In this document: positions 1 through 9,085 of the stretch, in pieces
How positions within the stretch are numbered: the stretch's first letter is position 1
Layout of the letters: each line of letters begins with the position of its first letter
Source: an uncultured Clostridium sp.
GTDB taxonomy: Bacteria; Bacillota; Clostridia; TANB77; CAG-508
DNA length: 62,920 bases
Assembly (NCBI GenBank): GCA_930982035.1
Contig: CAKNJL010000005.1
Location: 1 to 62,920 of the forward strand
Direction: 5' to 3'
Notes under the pieces: model-generated
Databases searched by the model: none
Seen by the model: the letters and a program-made list of their open reading frames with translations, nothing else
Told to the model about the DNA's origin: nothing
Position numbers and translations under genes: made by a program

Positions 1-30
1 AAGCATTTTTAATGCTTACGAAATTTTTGC

Positions 31-84
31 TTATGAAAAAGTGTTTAAGATCCGTCTTTTTTTAGCTGATTTAATATTTGGCAT
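31..84 (-). pseudogene. rpsT: Ribosomal protein S20 N-terminal fragment (MPNIKSAKKRRILNTFS*), truncated near contig end
   Basis: Minus-strand ATG at 84 with AAGAGGAGGTG RBS upstream; MPNIKSAKKR is the typical S20 start; the frame then diverges and stops. Confidence 0.6.
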
Positions 85-415
85 CTATAAGCACCTCCTC
101 TTAGTCATTTATTCATTTTAACATATGGTATTCTACCACATTTTTTTGTGAAATGCAAGTAAATTTTCCAATTTATTATTGTAATATCAAAAAAGTTATG
201 GTATATTTGATTATAGGAAATACAAATTCGTATAATTAAAATGATTGTACACAAATTTTACTCTAAGTAAAATTTGGCACACGAACAAAGACGCGACATG
301 ATAACTAGCTAAAATGATGGAGTACTGAATTTATGTCGCTTTTGTTCTGGTATGGAGACATATATTTAGAAATAATTACGCATTATAATGCAATTATTAT
401 AGAGGAGTGATAATA

Positions 416-862
416 ATGATAGCAATTGGTTGTGACCATGGTGGTTATAAATTAAAAGAAGAGATAAAAAAATATCTAGATGAAAAAGAAATTAAATATA
501 TAGATTGTGGTTGTATGAATGAAGAAAGAGTAGATTACCCTAATATAGCAAAGGAAGTAGCACTTTCAATTCAAAAAGGAAAAGCAGAAAAAGGAATATT
601 AATATGTCGTTCAGGCTTAGGAATGAGCATAGTTGCAAATAAATTTAAAGGAATAAGATGTACACCTTGTTATGATGAAACTTCAGCTAAATTTTCTAGA
701 ATGCACAATGACAGTAATGTCTTAGCACTTGGAGCAGACTATGTAAGTGTAAATGAAGCAATTTGCATACTTAGAATGTGGATTGCAACTGAATTTGAAG
801 GTGGAAGACATGCTGAAAGAATAAAAATAATAGAAGAAATAGAAAACGAAAATATGAAATAG
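416..862 (+). CDS. rpiB: Ribose-5-phosphate isomerase B
   Basis: MIAIGCDHGGYKLKEEI..., GILICRSGLGMSIVANK motif; RBS gaggag before ATG at 416. Confidence 0.93.
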   Translation: MIAIGCDHGGYKLKEEIKKYLDEKEIKYIDCGCMNEERVDYPNIAKEVALSIQKGKAEKGILICRSGLGMSIVANKFKGIRCTPCYDETSAKFSRMHNDSNVLALGADYVSVNEAICILRMWIATEFEGGRHAERIKIIEEIENENMK

Positions 863-879
863 ATTATGGAGGAATTAGT

Positions 880-2116
880 ATGTGGGGAGATATTGCAATT
901 GCATTTTTACTTGCATTTATCGTAACATTTATGGCAACACCATATACCATAAAAATAGCACATAAAGTAGGAGCTGTTGATATTCCAAAAGACCAGAGAA
1001 GAATGCACAAAAAAGCAATGCCAAAATTTGGTGGTCCAGCAGTAATATTAGGTTTTTTAGTTTCAGTTATATATTTATTGATAGTAATGAGTATAGAAAA
1101 TTCCATTAATTTATTTCGGAATAGAACAATATGGAAAAAAATTATTGGGAATGTTTCTAGGAATATTAATAATTTCAATTACATGTGTAATTGATGATAT
1201 AAAAACTATAAAACCAATAACAAAACTTATAGGACAAACCCTATCAGCTATTGTGGTAGTTGCATTTGGTGTAAGGATAGAAGATGTAACATTACCATTT
1301 TTAAATACAATTCAAATGCAGGAATTGTTTTCAATTATAATAACAGTTATTTGGATTGTAGGAGTAACAAATGCAATTAACTTAATAGATGGATTGGATG
1401 GGTTATCTTCTGGAATATCAGTTATATCAGCAATCTCATTATTAATTATATTTGTACTTAATGATTCACCAATGATAGCAATATTATTGATAACAGCACT
1501 TGCTGGAGCTTTAGTTGGATTTTTACCATTCAATTTTTCACCAGCTAAAACTTTTATAGGAGATACAGGTTCAAACTTTTTAGGATTTTCACTATCAATT
1601 ATTTCTATATTAGGTGTTGCAAAAACATATACAGCAGTAGTAATTGTTTTACCACTTATTGTTTTAGGATTGCCTTTATTTGATACATTTTGGGCAATTA
1701 TTAGAAGACTGATAAAAGGAAAATCAATAAAAGCAATATTTAAAGCAGATAAAGGCCATCTACATCATAGAATAGTAGCTAAAGGGTTTAGTCAAAAGCA
1801 GGCAGTGTTAATATTATATGGAATAAGTGCTACATTTGGGATATTTGCTGTAATTATGTTAGAGAGTGGAATATGGAAAGCTTTATCATTCTTACTTATG
1901 GTTATAGTAGCGATAGCTTTAGGATATAGAAACTTTAAAACAGAAAAGTTAGATAATCAAAGATATGAATGTATAGAATGTAAATATATATATAATCCTA
2001 AATTTGGTAATGAAAAAGCAGGAATAGAACCAGGAACACCTTTTGAAGATTTGCCAGACGATTGGGTTTGCCCAGTTTGTGGGGAAGGAAAAGATATGTT
2101 TGAGATACATCAATAA
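880..2116 (+). pseudogene. WecA/TagO/MraY-type undecaprenyl-phosphate sugar-1-phosphate transferase with C-terminal rubredoxin domain, frameshifted at about 1117
   Basis: ORFs 880-1194 and 1145-2116 join as ...[18 protein letters not shown]...; [13 protein letters not shown] and [24 protein letters not shown] motifs; C-terminal [37 protein letters not shown] rubredoxin. Confidence 0.85.
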
Positions 2117-2156
2117 GATTTTAGTCGGTTTTTTGAAGTTTCATAGTGCTAAAAAA

Positions 2157-2248
2157 CGGCATATAAGTATTTTATTATAGAAAAAAATACTCATATGTCA
2201 TTTTTGTTTTTTATACAATAGGAAAGTTATACTTTCCTATTGTATAAA
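2157..2248. terminator. Two adjacent hairpins downstream of the wecA-like gene
   Basis: catat-agtattt.../aaatact-atatg (2157-2199) and tttatacaataggaaag-ttata-ctttcctattgtataaa (2210-2248). Confidence 0.5.
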
Positions 2249-2522
2249 AGTCGCTTTGTTCCAATGGTTGTACACCATTTTGACTTCAATAAAATTGGAA
2301 CAAAACAAATTTATGGAAAGCCAAAGAGAAAGGATAAAGGTAGTACAAATATTAAGACCTTCTGATTTATTCTCCAGATACAATAGATTTATTTATAATA
2401 TATAATCGAATTTAAATTATGTAAAATGTAGGAAATGATATTTTTTGATAAAAGTGAATATTTTAAATAAAGAAAGAGAATAATCCAGGGTTTTGAAGAT
2501 ATAAAAAGAAAATAAGTGATAA

Positions 2523-2551
2523 TTGACTTCTAAAGCAAATAATGATATAAT
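2523..2551 (+). promoter_or_regulatory. Sigma-70/SigA type promoter
   Basis: TTGACT-N17-TATAAT upstream of the glycosyltransferase gene. Confidence 0.6.
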
Positions 2552-2623
2552 TTCGATGAATAGGAAAATATAGTTTTAAATGAATTTTAATATTATGTAC
2601 ACTTTATATAGGGAGGAGGAAAA

Positions 2624-3875
2624 ATGAAAAATGCTAAAAAAATAGAATTGGGAATAGGATTTGTAACAGGTAGACCAAATGCTTGCAATATAATAAATAA
2701 ATAAATATTATAAATCAATTTTAGAACAAGCAAAAAGGTATAATGAGAATGTTAATATTACTATATTCATTTTATATGATATTGAATATCAACAATGTGT
2801 AAAAGAAGAATTTTATAAAATAAATCCAAATGTATATAAAGATTTACATATAAAATATATAACACCAGAAAATATTGAAGAAGATAAAAAAATATTAAGA
2901 GGAAGATATGGATTTACTACAAAACAAGCTGATTATATGTTAGGATATGGTCATGCAAAAGGGAGAAATACTCTGATGTACTATGCTTTAAAAAGAAAAA
3001 TTGACTATTTGATTTTCTGGGATGATGACGAGTATCCAGTAGCATGTGTAAAAAGAAATGATGGAGAAATAGATTGGATTCCACAAGATAATATAATTAA
3101 ACATTTAGAAAATATAAAAAATGCGGATGTATCAGTGGGATATCATTGTGGTTATATTTCTCCAATTCCATATATTGAGTTAGATGAAGAGATTGAAGAA
3201 ACCGTATTTAAAAGTTATATAGAAGCAATAAGTAATGAATTAGTCGAATGGGATAATATAAAAAGAATTATGAAGGAAGATAATGGTGTAACATATGCAA
3301 ATCCTAATATTGCTAGAGGAAAAGGAAAATATGAAATTGGATTAGAAAAAGGAAGTAAATGGGTAGCTGGTTCAACACTATGTGTTAATCTAAAAAGAAT
3401 TGAAAATATACCAGCATTTTATAATCCGCCAGGAGCAAGAGGGGAAGACACATTTTTTTCGATGATGTTGGATAATTGCAAGGTAATAAAGACACCAGTC
3501 TATCATTTTCATGATGGTTTTTTAAAGTTTACAAGTATAATGTCAGGAAAATATCCTAAAAAATTGCGAAAGATTCAACCAAAAGATGAAAATGTAGCAT
3601 CAAGATTTTATAAAGCTTCTATTGGGTGGTTAAAATATAAGCCTTTATTGCTATACGTAAAAAATAAGAAAAATTATAATAATGAGATTGATAAAATTAG
3701 AGAAAACTTAAATGTAAGTATACCTGTTATGAATAAAATTTTTAAAGAACAGTCTTTTGAAGATTTACTAAAAGTCTTAAATGAATATGATGAAAATGTA
3801 CAACAACATTATAAAGAATTCCAAGAAACAAATAAAATATGGAATAAAATAAAACACAATATAGCAAAAATCTAA
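2624..3875 (+). pseudogene. Glycosyltransferase-like protein (DDDEYP motif), disrupted by a 4-nt repeat expansion at about 2691-2706
   Basis: RBS gggaggagg and ATG at 2624; MKNAKKIELGIGFVTGRPNACNIINK* followed in another frame by KYYKSILEQAKRYN...; removing one ATAA copy restores a single ORF. Confidence 0.75.
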
Positions 3876-3977
3876 GTACACAAAGAAAACTTTAAAGCAA
3901 TTTTATGCAAAAACATAGAGTTTTTAGTAAGTAAAATAATCTGTATACTAGATTATGCAAAAGGGAGAAAATAAATT

Positions 3978-5030
3978 ATGAAAAAGATTTTTATAATGGT
4001 ATATCTAAGAAATAATTTAGGTGACGACTTATTTGTAAGTGAATTAATTAATAGATATCCAAATGTGAAGTTTTATATTGAAGTTATAGATTTAAAGTAT
4101 GCCAAAGCATTTGAAAAAAATAATAATGTAGAAATATCAGTAAATAGTCAAGAAAATTTTCAAAAGATAGATGTAAATAAATATGATGGATATGTATATA
4201 TAGGTGGCTCTATTTTCATGGAAGGTGGACAAGTATATAATTTAGATGAGACATGTTTAGAATTTACAAAGAAATGTAAAATGTTAAATAGACCATTTTA
4301 TTATATAAGTTCAAATTATGGACCTTACCAAACGCAAAGATATTTCGATTTATCTAAAAAAACATTTGAAAATTGTACGGATTTATGTTTTAGAGATAAA
4401 TATTCATATGAATTATTTAAAGATATAAATACAATAAGATATGCACCAGATGTGTTATTTTCATATGACATAGGAGAATGTAAAAAAGAAAAAGATACAA
4501 TAGGAATATCAGTAATAGATCTAGATATAAGGGAAAAATTAAGATACAAAGAATGTGAATATATTAAATTTTTAGTAAATAATATAAGATATTATTTAAA
4601 AAATAAAAAAGAAGTTTATCTATTTTCGTTTTGTAAAACTGAGGGAGACGAAAAAGAAATAAAAAAAATACTAGAAAAAATTGATGAGAGTGACAAAAAT
4701 AGTGTACATATTATTAATTATAATGGAAACATAAATGAATTTTTAGATGTTTATAAGAAAATGGAATATATGATTTGTCAAAGATTTCATTCTTTAGTAT
4801 TATCATATATATGTAGGCAGAGGTTTTATGTTATATCATATAGTAAAAAAATAGATAATATTATAGAAAAATTAAACCTTTGTAATGAATTTACAAGAAT
4901 AGAAGAAATTACTTCAAATAAAATAATTCGTGAGAATTTATTTTTCAATGTAGAAGAACATTGTCTAAAAAACATAAAGAAAAATGCAATGAAACAATTT
5001 GAAAAATTAGATGAATTTTTAAAAATATGA
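3978..5030 (+). CDS. Polysaccharide pyruvyl transferase family protein
   Basis: GGSIFMEGG..., YYISSNYGPYQT, FRDKYSYELF, APDVLF and CQRFHSLVLSYI motifs. Confidence 0.8.
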   Translation: MKKIFIMVYLRNNLGDDLFVSELINRYPNVKFYIEVIDLKYAKAFEKNNNVEISVNSQENFQKIDVNKYDGYVYIGGSIFMEGGQVYNLDETCLEFTKKCKMLNRPFYYISSNYGPYQTQRYFDLSKKTFENCTDLCFRDKYSYELFKDINTIRYAPDVLFSYDIGECKKEKDTIGISVIDLDIREKLRYKECEYIKFLVNNIRYYLKNKKEVYLFSFCKTEGDEKEIKKILEKIDESDKNSVHIINYNGNINEFLDVYKKMEYMICQRFHSLVLSYICRQRFYVISYSKKIDNIIEKLNLCNEFTRIEEITSNKIIRENLFFNVEEHCLKNIKKNAMKQFEKLDEFLKI

Positions 5031-5048
5031 AAAGATAGGAGAGAGATA

Positions 5049-5936
5049 ATGTCAGATAAAATAATCAAATTTTTAGCCCATAATGGCAAAATATCAGTAA
5101 TATGTGCAGATACAACTGAAATGGTAGAAAAAGCAAGACAAACACATGATATGAGTCCAGTTGTAACAGCAGGATTTGGAAGGCTATTAACAATTACAGC
5201 TATTATGGCAACAGAAATGAAAGGAATCAAAGATAAATTAACAGTTCAATTAAAAGGAAATGGACCAATAGGATTAATGATTGCAACAGCAAATAATAAA
5301 CCAATAGTTAAAGGATATGCTACAAATCCAGTAGTAGATATACCGCTAAACGAAGATGGAAAACTAGATGTTGGTAGAGCTGTAGGAAATGAAGGTTATA
5401 TTAATGTAGTAAAAGATTTGGGCTTAAAAGACCCATATATAGGAATATCTCCATTAGTATCTGGAGAAATTGCAGAAGATTTTGCAAATTATTTTGTGAA
5501 TTCAGAACAAAGAGATTCGGCAGTCGCATTAGGTGTGCTAGTAGATAAAAATGGAGTAAGAGCAAGTGGAGGATACTTAATTAATCCAATGCCAGATGCG
5601 ACAGAAGAGGAAATATCAAAAGTAGAACAATCAATTTTTAAAGCTGGAGCAATGTCAAAAATGTTAGATCAAAATTTGACATTAGAGGAAATTGCAAAAA
5701 AAATCACAGGAGATGAAAATGTTCAAGTAATAGAAGATGATATTGTACCAGAGTTTAAATGTGATTGCTCAAAAGAACATATGGAAGATGCTTTAATGAC
5801 AATAGGAAAAGAAGAATTGAAAGATATTATAGAAAAAGAAGGAAAAGCAGAATTAGTTTGTCATTTTTGTAATAAGAAATATCAATTTAATAAAGAAGAA
5901 TTAGAAAATATATTAAAAAGTATAAATAATAAGTAG
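5049..5936 (+). CDS. hslO: Hsp33 redox chaperone
   Basis: Hsp33 fold sequence with C-terminal CDCSK...CHFC zinc cysteines. Confidence 0.93.
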   Translation: MSDKIIKFLAHNGKISVICADTTEMVEKARQTHDMSPVVTAGFGRLLTITAIMATEMKGIKDKLTVQLKGNGPIGLMIATANNKPIVKGYATNPVVDIPLNEDGKLDVGRAVGNEGYINVVKDLGLKDPYIGISPLVSGEIAEDFANYFVNSEQRDSAVALGVLVDKNGVRASGGYLINPMPDATEEEISKVEQSIFKAGAMSKMLDQNLTLEEIAKKITGDENVQVIEDDIVPEFKCDCSKEHMEDALMTIGKEELKDIIEKEGKAELVCHFCNKKYQFNKEELENILKSINNK

Positions 5937-5945
5937 CAGAAAAAG

Positions 5946-6611
5946 ATGGACAAGGATAGTTTATTAGTAACACCAGAGTTGAATAATATTAACAAATATT
6001 TAAAAAGTGGGACTAGAACTGAAATCACAGATGTAATAAATAGAAAAGCAAAGATATTAAAAGACAGAACAGATGGGCTAACAGTAAAGAGAATATTACT
6101 TTGGATGAACAAATATACATCTAGGCTACATGATGGAAATGATAATAGAAAGTTTAAAAGAAGTGCAACTGAAATTTTGCAATCAATGGAAAGAACAGGT
6201 TGTTGTGATAGTTGCACTTTATTTACAGCACTTGCAAGAAGTGCTGGGATACCAACTATGCAAATTATAACTTTGAGTAAAAGATGGGGAGAAGATATCG
6301 ATAAAGGTAGAAGAACAGAAACATCGGGTCATTTCTTTGTAGGTGTATATTTGAAAGATATACATGGAAAATTTAATTGGGTACTTGTTGACTCAGATAG
6401 ATGTGTTACAGATATTAGAGATGTTAGATTTGGACATCTAAACATTGTAGATAGAAATATAGGAGATTTGTATACTTTTGCATACGTAACAGATTATTTT
6501 GATGATTTAGGGATAGACTCAATAGAAAAAATGGCAGAAGTGCAACTTGAGGCATACAAAAGATGTGATAAAAGAAACTTTACAGATGTGTATGAAATTG
6601 ATGGTAGATAA
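5946..6611 (+). CDS. Transglutaminase-like domain protein
   Basis: CCDSCTLFTALARSAGIPTM ... TSGHFFVGVYL ... WVLVDSD Cys/His/Asp arrangement. Confidence 0.6.
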   Translation: MDKDSLLVTPELNNINKYLKSGTRTEITDVINRKAKILKDRTDGLTVKRILLWMNKYTSRLHDGNDNRKFKRSATEILQSMERTGCCDSCTLFTALARSAGIPTMQIITLSKRWGEDIDKGRRTETSGHFFVGVYLKDIHGKFNWVLVDSDRCVTDIRDVRFGHLNIVDRNIGDLYTFAYVTDYFDDLGIDSIEKMAEVQLEAYKRCDKRNFTDVYEIDGR

Positions 6612-6812
6612 GCAACAATAAATTTAATAAATCAAGTAGAATTGAAGAAAAAAGAAGGACAGGAGAAGAGGATTTATTAGATGTAACAGATATTAACACA
6701 TAAAAAAGGGAAGATTGGGAAGAAGTACAAAATTTAGTAACAACATTGACAAAATTTATAATAATGACAGTTATAAAAACTTGTGGTAACAATGCGAAAA
6801 TTAGGAGGATGT

Positions 6813-7679
6813 ATGAAGAAAAATGTAGAAGAAATTATAAAAGAGTATGAAAATAATATAAATAATGCAATAAAATATAATTCATATATAAATGAAGTAA
6901 GAGAATATAACGGTTACATATTTAAAGAAATAAAAGATTTAAAAAAATTTAAAAATGAATTACAATGGTTAAAAAAGCTTATGGATTTAAATTATTGTAC
7001 TCCAAAAATTATAGGGACATATAATCAAAAAATAATAATTATGGAAAAAATAAAAGGAATTGCAATAAAAGATGAAGAAGCAAAAGAACATTTGTATAAT
7101 ATAGGAAAACTGATGGCAAATTTACACAATATTCCAATTAAGCAAAATGTTAATTGGAAAAAAGCCATGATGTCAGAATATTTAGAGTTAAAAGAATCAG
7201 CAAAAGGAATAATGGAAAATAATATTTTTGAAATATCAACAAGATTTTTAGAACAAGAATTAGAAAAGATGGAGGTTTTCAAATTAGCGGTTATACATAG
7301 AGATATTAGGCCAGAAAACGTAATATATTCAGATGGAAAATACTATTTACTTGATTTAGAAAGTATGTGCATTGGAGATAGAGATTATGATTTTACAAGG
7401 ATGTTAAATCTATTAAATCAAAAGGAAATTTATCAATATGAAGATTTTAAAAATTTAATAGATGGTTACAGATACATAAATGATATAGAAATATCTGAAG
7501 GAAAATGGCAATTATATAATAGATTTTATGCTTTTAGGATATATTCTAAAATGTTAACTGGAAAAATAAATAGAGATAGTGAATTTGAAGAATATCTAAA
7601 AAATATTTTAATTACGAAATATGATAGAGTGACTGAATGGATAAAAAAATATAACTTAGAAAGAAAAAATGATAATTGA
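6813..7679 (+). CDS. Aminoglycoside phosphotransferase/CotS-like kinase family protein
   Basis: VIHRDIRPENVIYSDGKYYLLDLESM catalytic loop; RBS ttaggagg. Confidence 0.75.
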   Translation: MKKNVEEIIKEYENNINNAIKYNSYINEVREYNGYIFKEIKDLKKFKNELQWLKKLMDLNYCTPKIIGTYNQKIIIMEKIKGIAIKDEEAKEHLYNIGKLMANLHNIPIKQNVNWKKAMMSEYLELKESAKGIMENNIFEISTRFLEQELEKMEVFKLAVIHRDIRPENVIYSDGKYYLLDLESMCIGDRDYDFTRMLNLLNQKEIYQYEDFKNLIDGYRYINDIEISEGKWQLYNRFYAFRIYSKMLTGKINRDSEFEEYLKNILITKYDRVTEWIKKYNLERKNDN

Positions 7680-8027
7680 ATATGCAAATAGAATATTTGA
7701 TTTTGAAGTATTTATATGTAAGGTAAAAAAATATGTATTATATGTTAATGATATGAAGAATTAGATTATATTGACATTGAAGCATTAAAAATCGAGTTAC
7801 AATTGGTAAATATGATGAAAAATAGGCGGAGTAAGTAGTGGTTTTTATAGATTTAACTGTGATTAGTTAATGGTGATAATTATTTTTTAAAATCCTCTAA
7901 TTGACAAATTTCGCAAATGTAAATATAATAAGTAAGAAATATAAAAAAGGTATAAAAAAGTTAGAGAATAATACAATCTAATTAATCTCTAACCAGATTA
8001 AAACCTTATGAAAGGAATGTGAAAAAA

Positions 8028-8954
8028 ATGGAAAAAGAAGTATTTATATTTGGACACAAAAACCCAGACACAGACTCAATCTGTTCAAGTCTAGTAAGAG
8101 AAAGATTAGACAAAAAGAATGGATGGGATTGCACAGTAGCAAAAAGATTAGGAAAAATTAATAAAGAAACAGAATATGTACTAAATTATCTAAAAATATC
8201 TGCACCAGAAATGCTAGATGAAATAGAAGAAGGACAAGAAGTATGTCTAGTAGACCACAATGAATTTAACCAAAGTGCAGAAGGAATCGAAAAAGCAAAA
8301 ATATTATCAGTAACAGATCACCACAGAATATCAAATTTTGAAACAGCAGAACCATTATATTACACAGCAAAACCATATGGTTGTACATGTACGATTTTAT
8401 TTGAAGAATATAAAGCATATGGACATGAAATTTCTAGAGAAGAGGCAATTTTGATGGCAAGTGCTATAATATCAGATACATTATTATTAAAATCACCAAC
8501 AACAACAGAACATGATAAAAAAGCTTTAGAAGAATTAGGAAAAATAGCAGAAATTAATATTAATGAATATGGATTAGAAATGTTAAAAGCAGGAACAGAT
8601 TTAGGAGATTTTTCAGAAGCAGAATTAGTAAATTTAGACGCTAAAAATCTAGACAAAGATGGTAAAAAATTTGTAATTGCTCAAGTAAATACAGTTAGTA
8701 TAGAAGATGTACTAAAAAGACAAAAAGATTTAGAAAGTGCAATTAATAGTGAAATAGAGAAAAAAGGTTTACAACTTTTTGTATTAGCTATAACAGATAT
8801 ATTAAATAGCAATTCAGAAATTATAGCTTTAGGAGATAGAACAGATGCAGTAGAAAAAGCATTTGATGTTAAATTAGAAGATAATAAAGCATTTTTAAAA
8901 GGAGTTGTTTCAAGAAAGAAACAATTATTACCTAATATAGATAAAAATATGTAA
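8028..8954 (+). CDS. ppaC: Manganese-dependent inorganic pyrophosphatase
   Basis: FGHKNPDTDSICSSL, VDHNE, TDHHRI and C-terminal SRKKQLLP motifs. Confidence 0.92.
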   Translation: MEKEVFIFGHKNPDTDSICSSLVRERLDKKNGWDCTVAKRLGKINKETEYVLNYLKISAPEMLDEIEEGQEVCLVDHNEFNQSAEGIEKAKILSVTDHHRISNFETAEPLYYTAKPYGCTCTILFEEYKAYGHEISREEAILMASAIISDTLLLKSPTTTEHDKKALEELGKIAEININEYGLEMLKAGTDLGDFSEAELVNLDAKNLDKDGKKFVIAQVNTVSIEDVLKRQKDLESAINSEIEKKGLQLFVLAITDILNSNSEIIALGDRTDAVEKAFDVKLEDNKAFLKGVVSRKKQLLPNIDKNM

Positions 8955-8964
8955 TGTAAAGAAA

Positions 8965-9071
8965 AACGATGATTTGGGGACGGAGAAAAAATCATCGTTC
9001 ATAAATTTATTTTATAAATATACAATGTGAGAACATAAAATGATGATTTTTTCTCCGTCCCCAAATCATCA
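8965..9071. repeat. Pair of inverted GGGGACGG palindromic elements (BIME-like)
   Basis: aacgatgatttggggacggagaaaaaatcatcgtt and its near reverse complement tgatgattttttctccgtccccaaatcatca. Confidence 0.8.
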
Positions 9072-9085
9072 AAGAGGAGATATAC

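Noticed and set aside
864-1178. Minus-strand ORF opposite the wecA-like gene, and similar antisense ORFs (1312-1533, 4826-5230, 9706-10308, 15007-15909, 37190-37681, 45289-45773, 47391-47789)
   Set aside because: Antisense to clear genes; composition (Leu/Ser/Phe/Ile-rich) is what the complement of K/E/I-rich AT-rich genes gives; no RBS support
2937-3875. Glycosyltransferase ORF as annotated from 2937
   Set aside because: Internal start only; the real N-terminus is at 2624 in another frame, so the gene is treated as frameshifted
7680-8018. Possible degraded gene between the kinase-like gene and ppaC
   Set aside because: Short stop-interrupted reading frames without recognisable similarity
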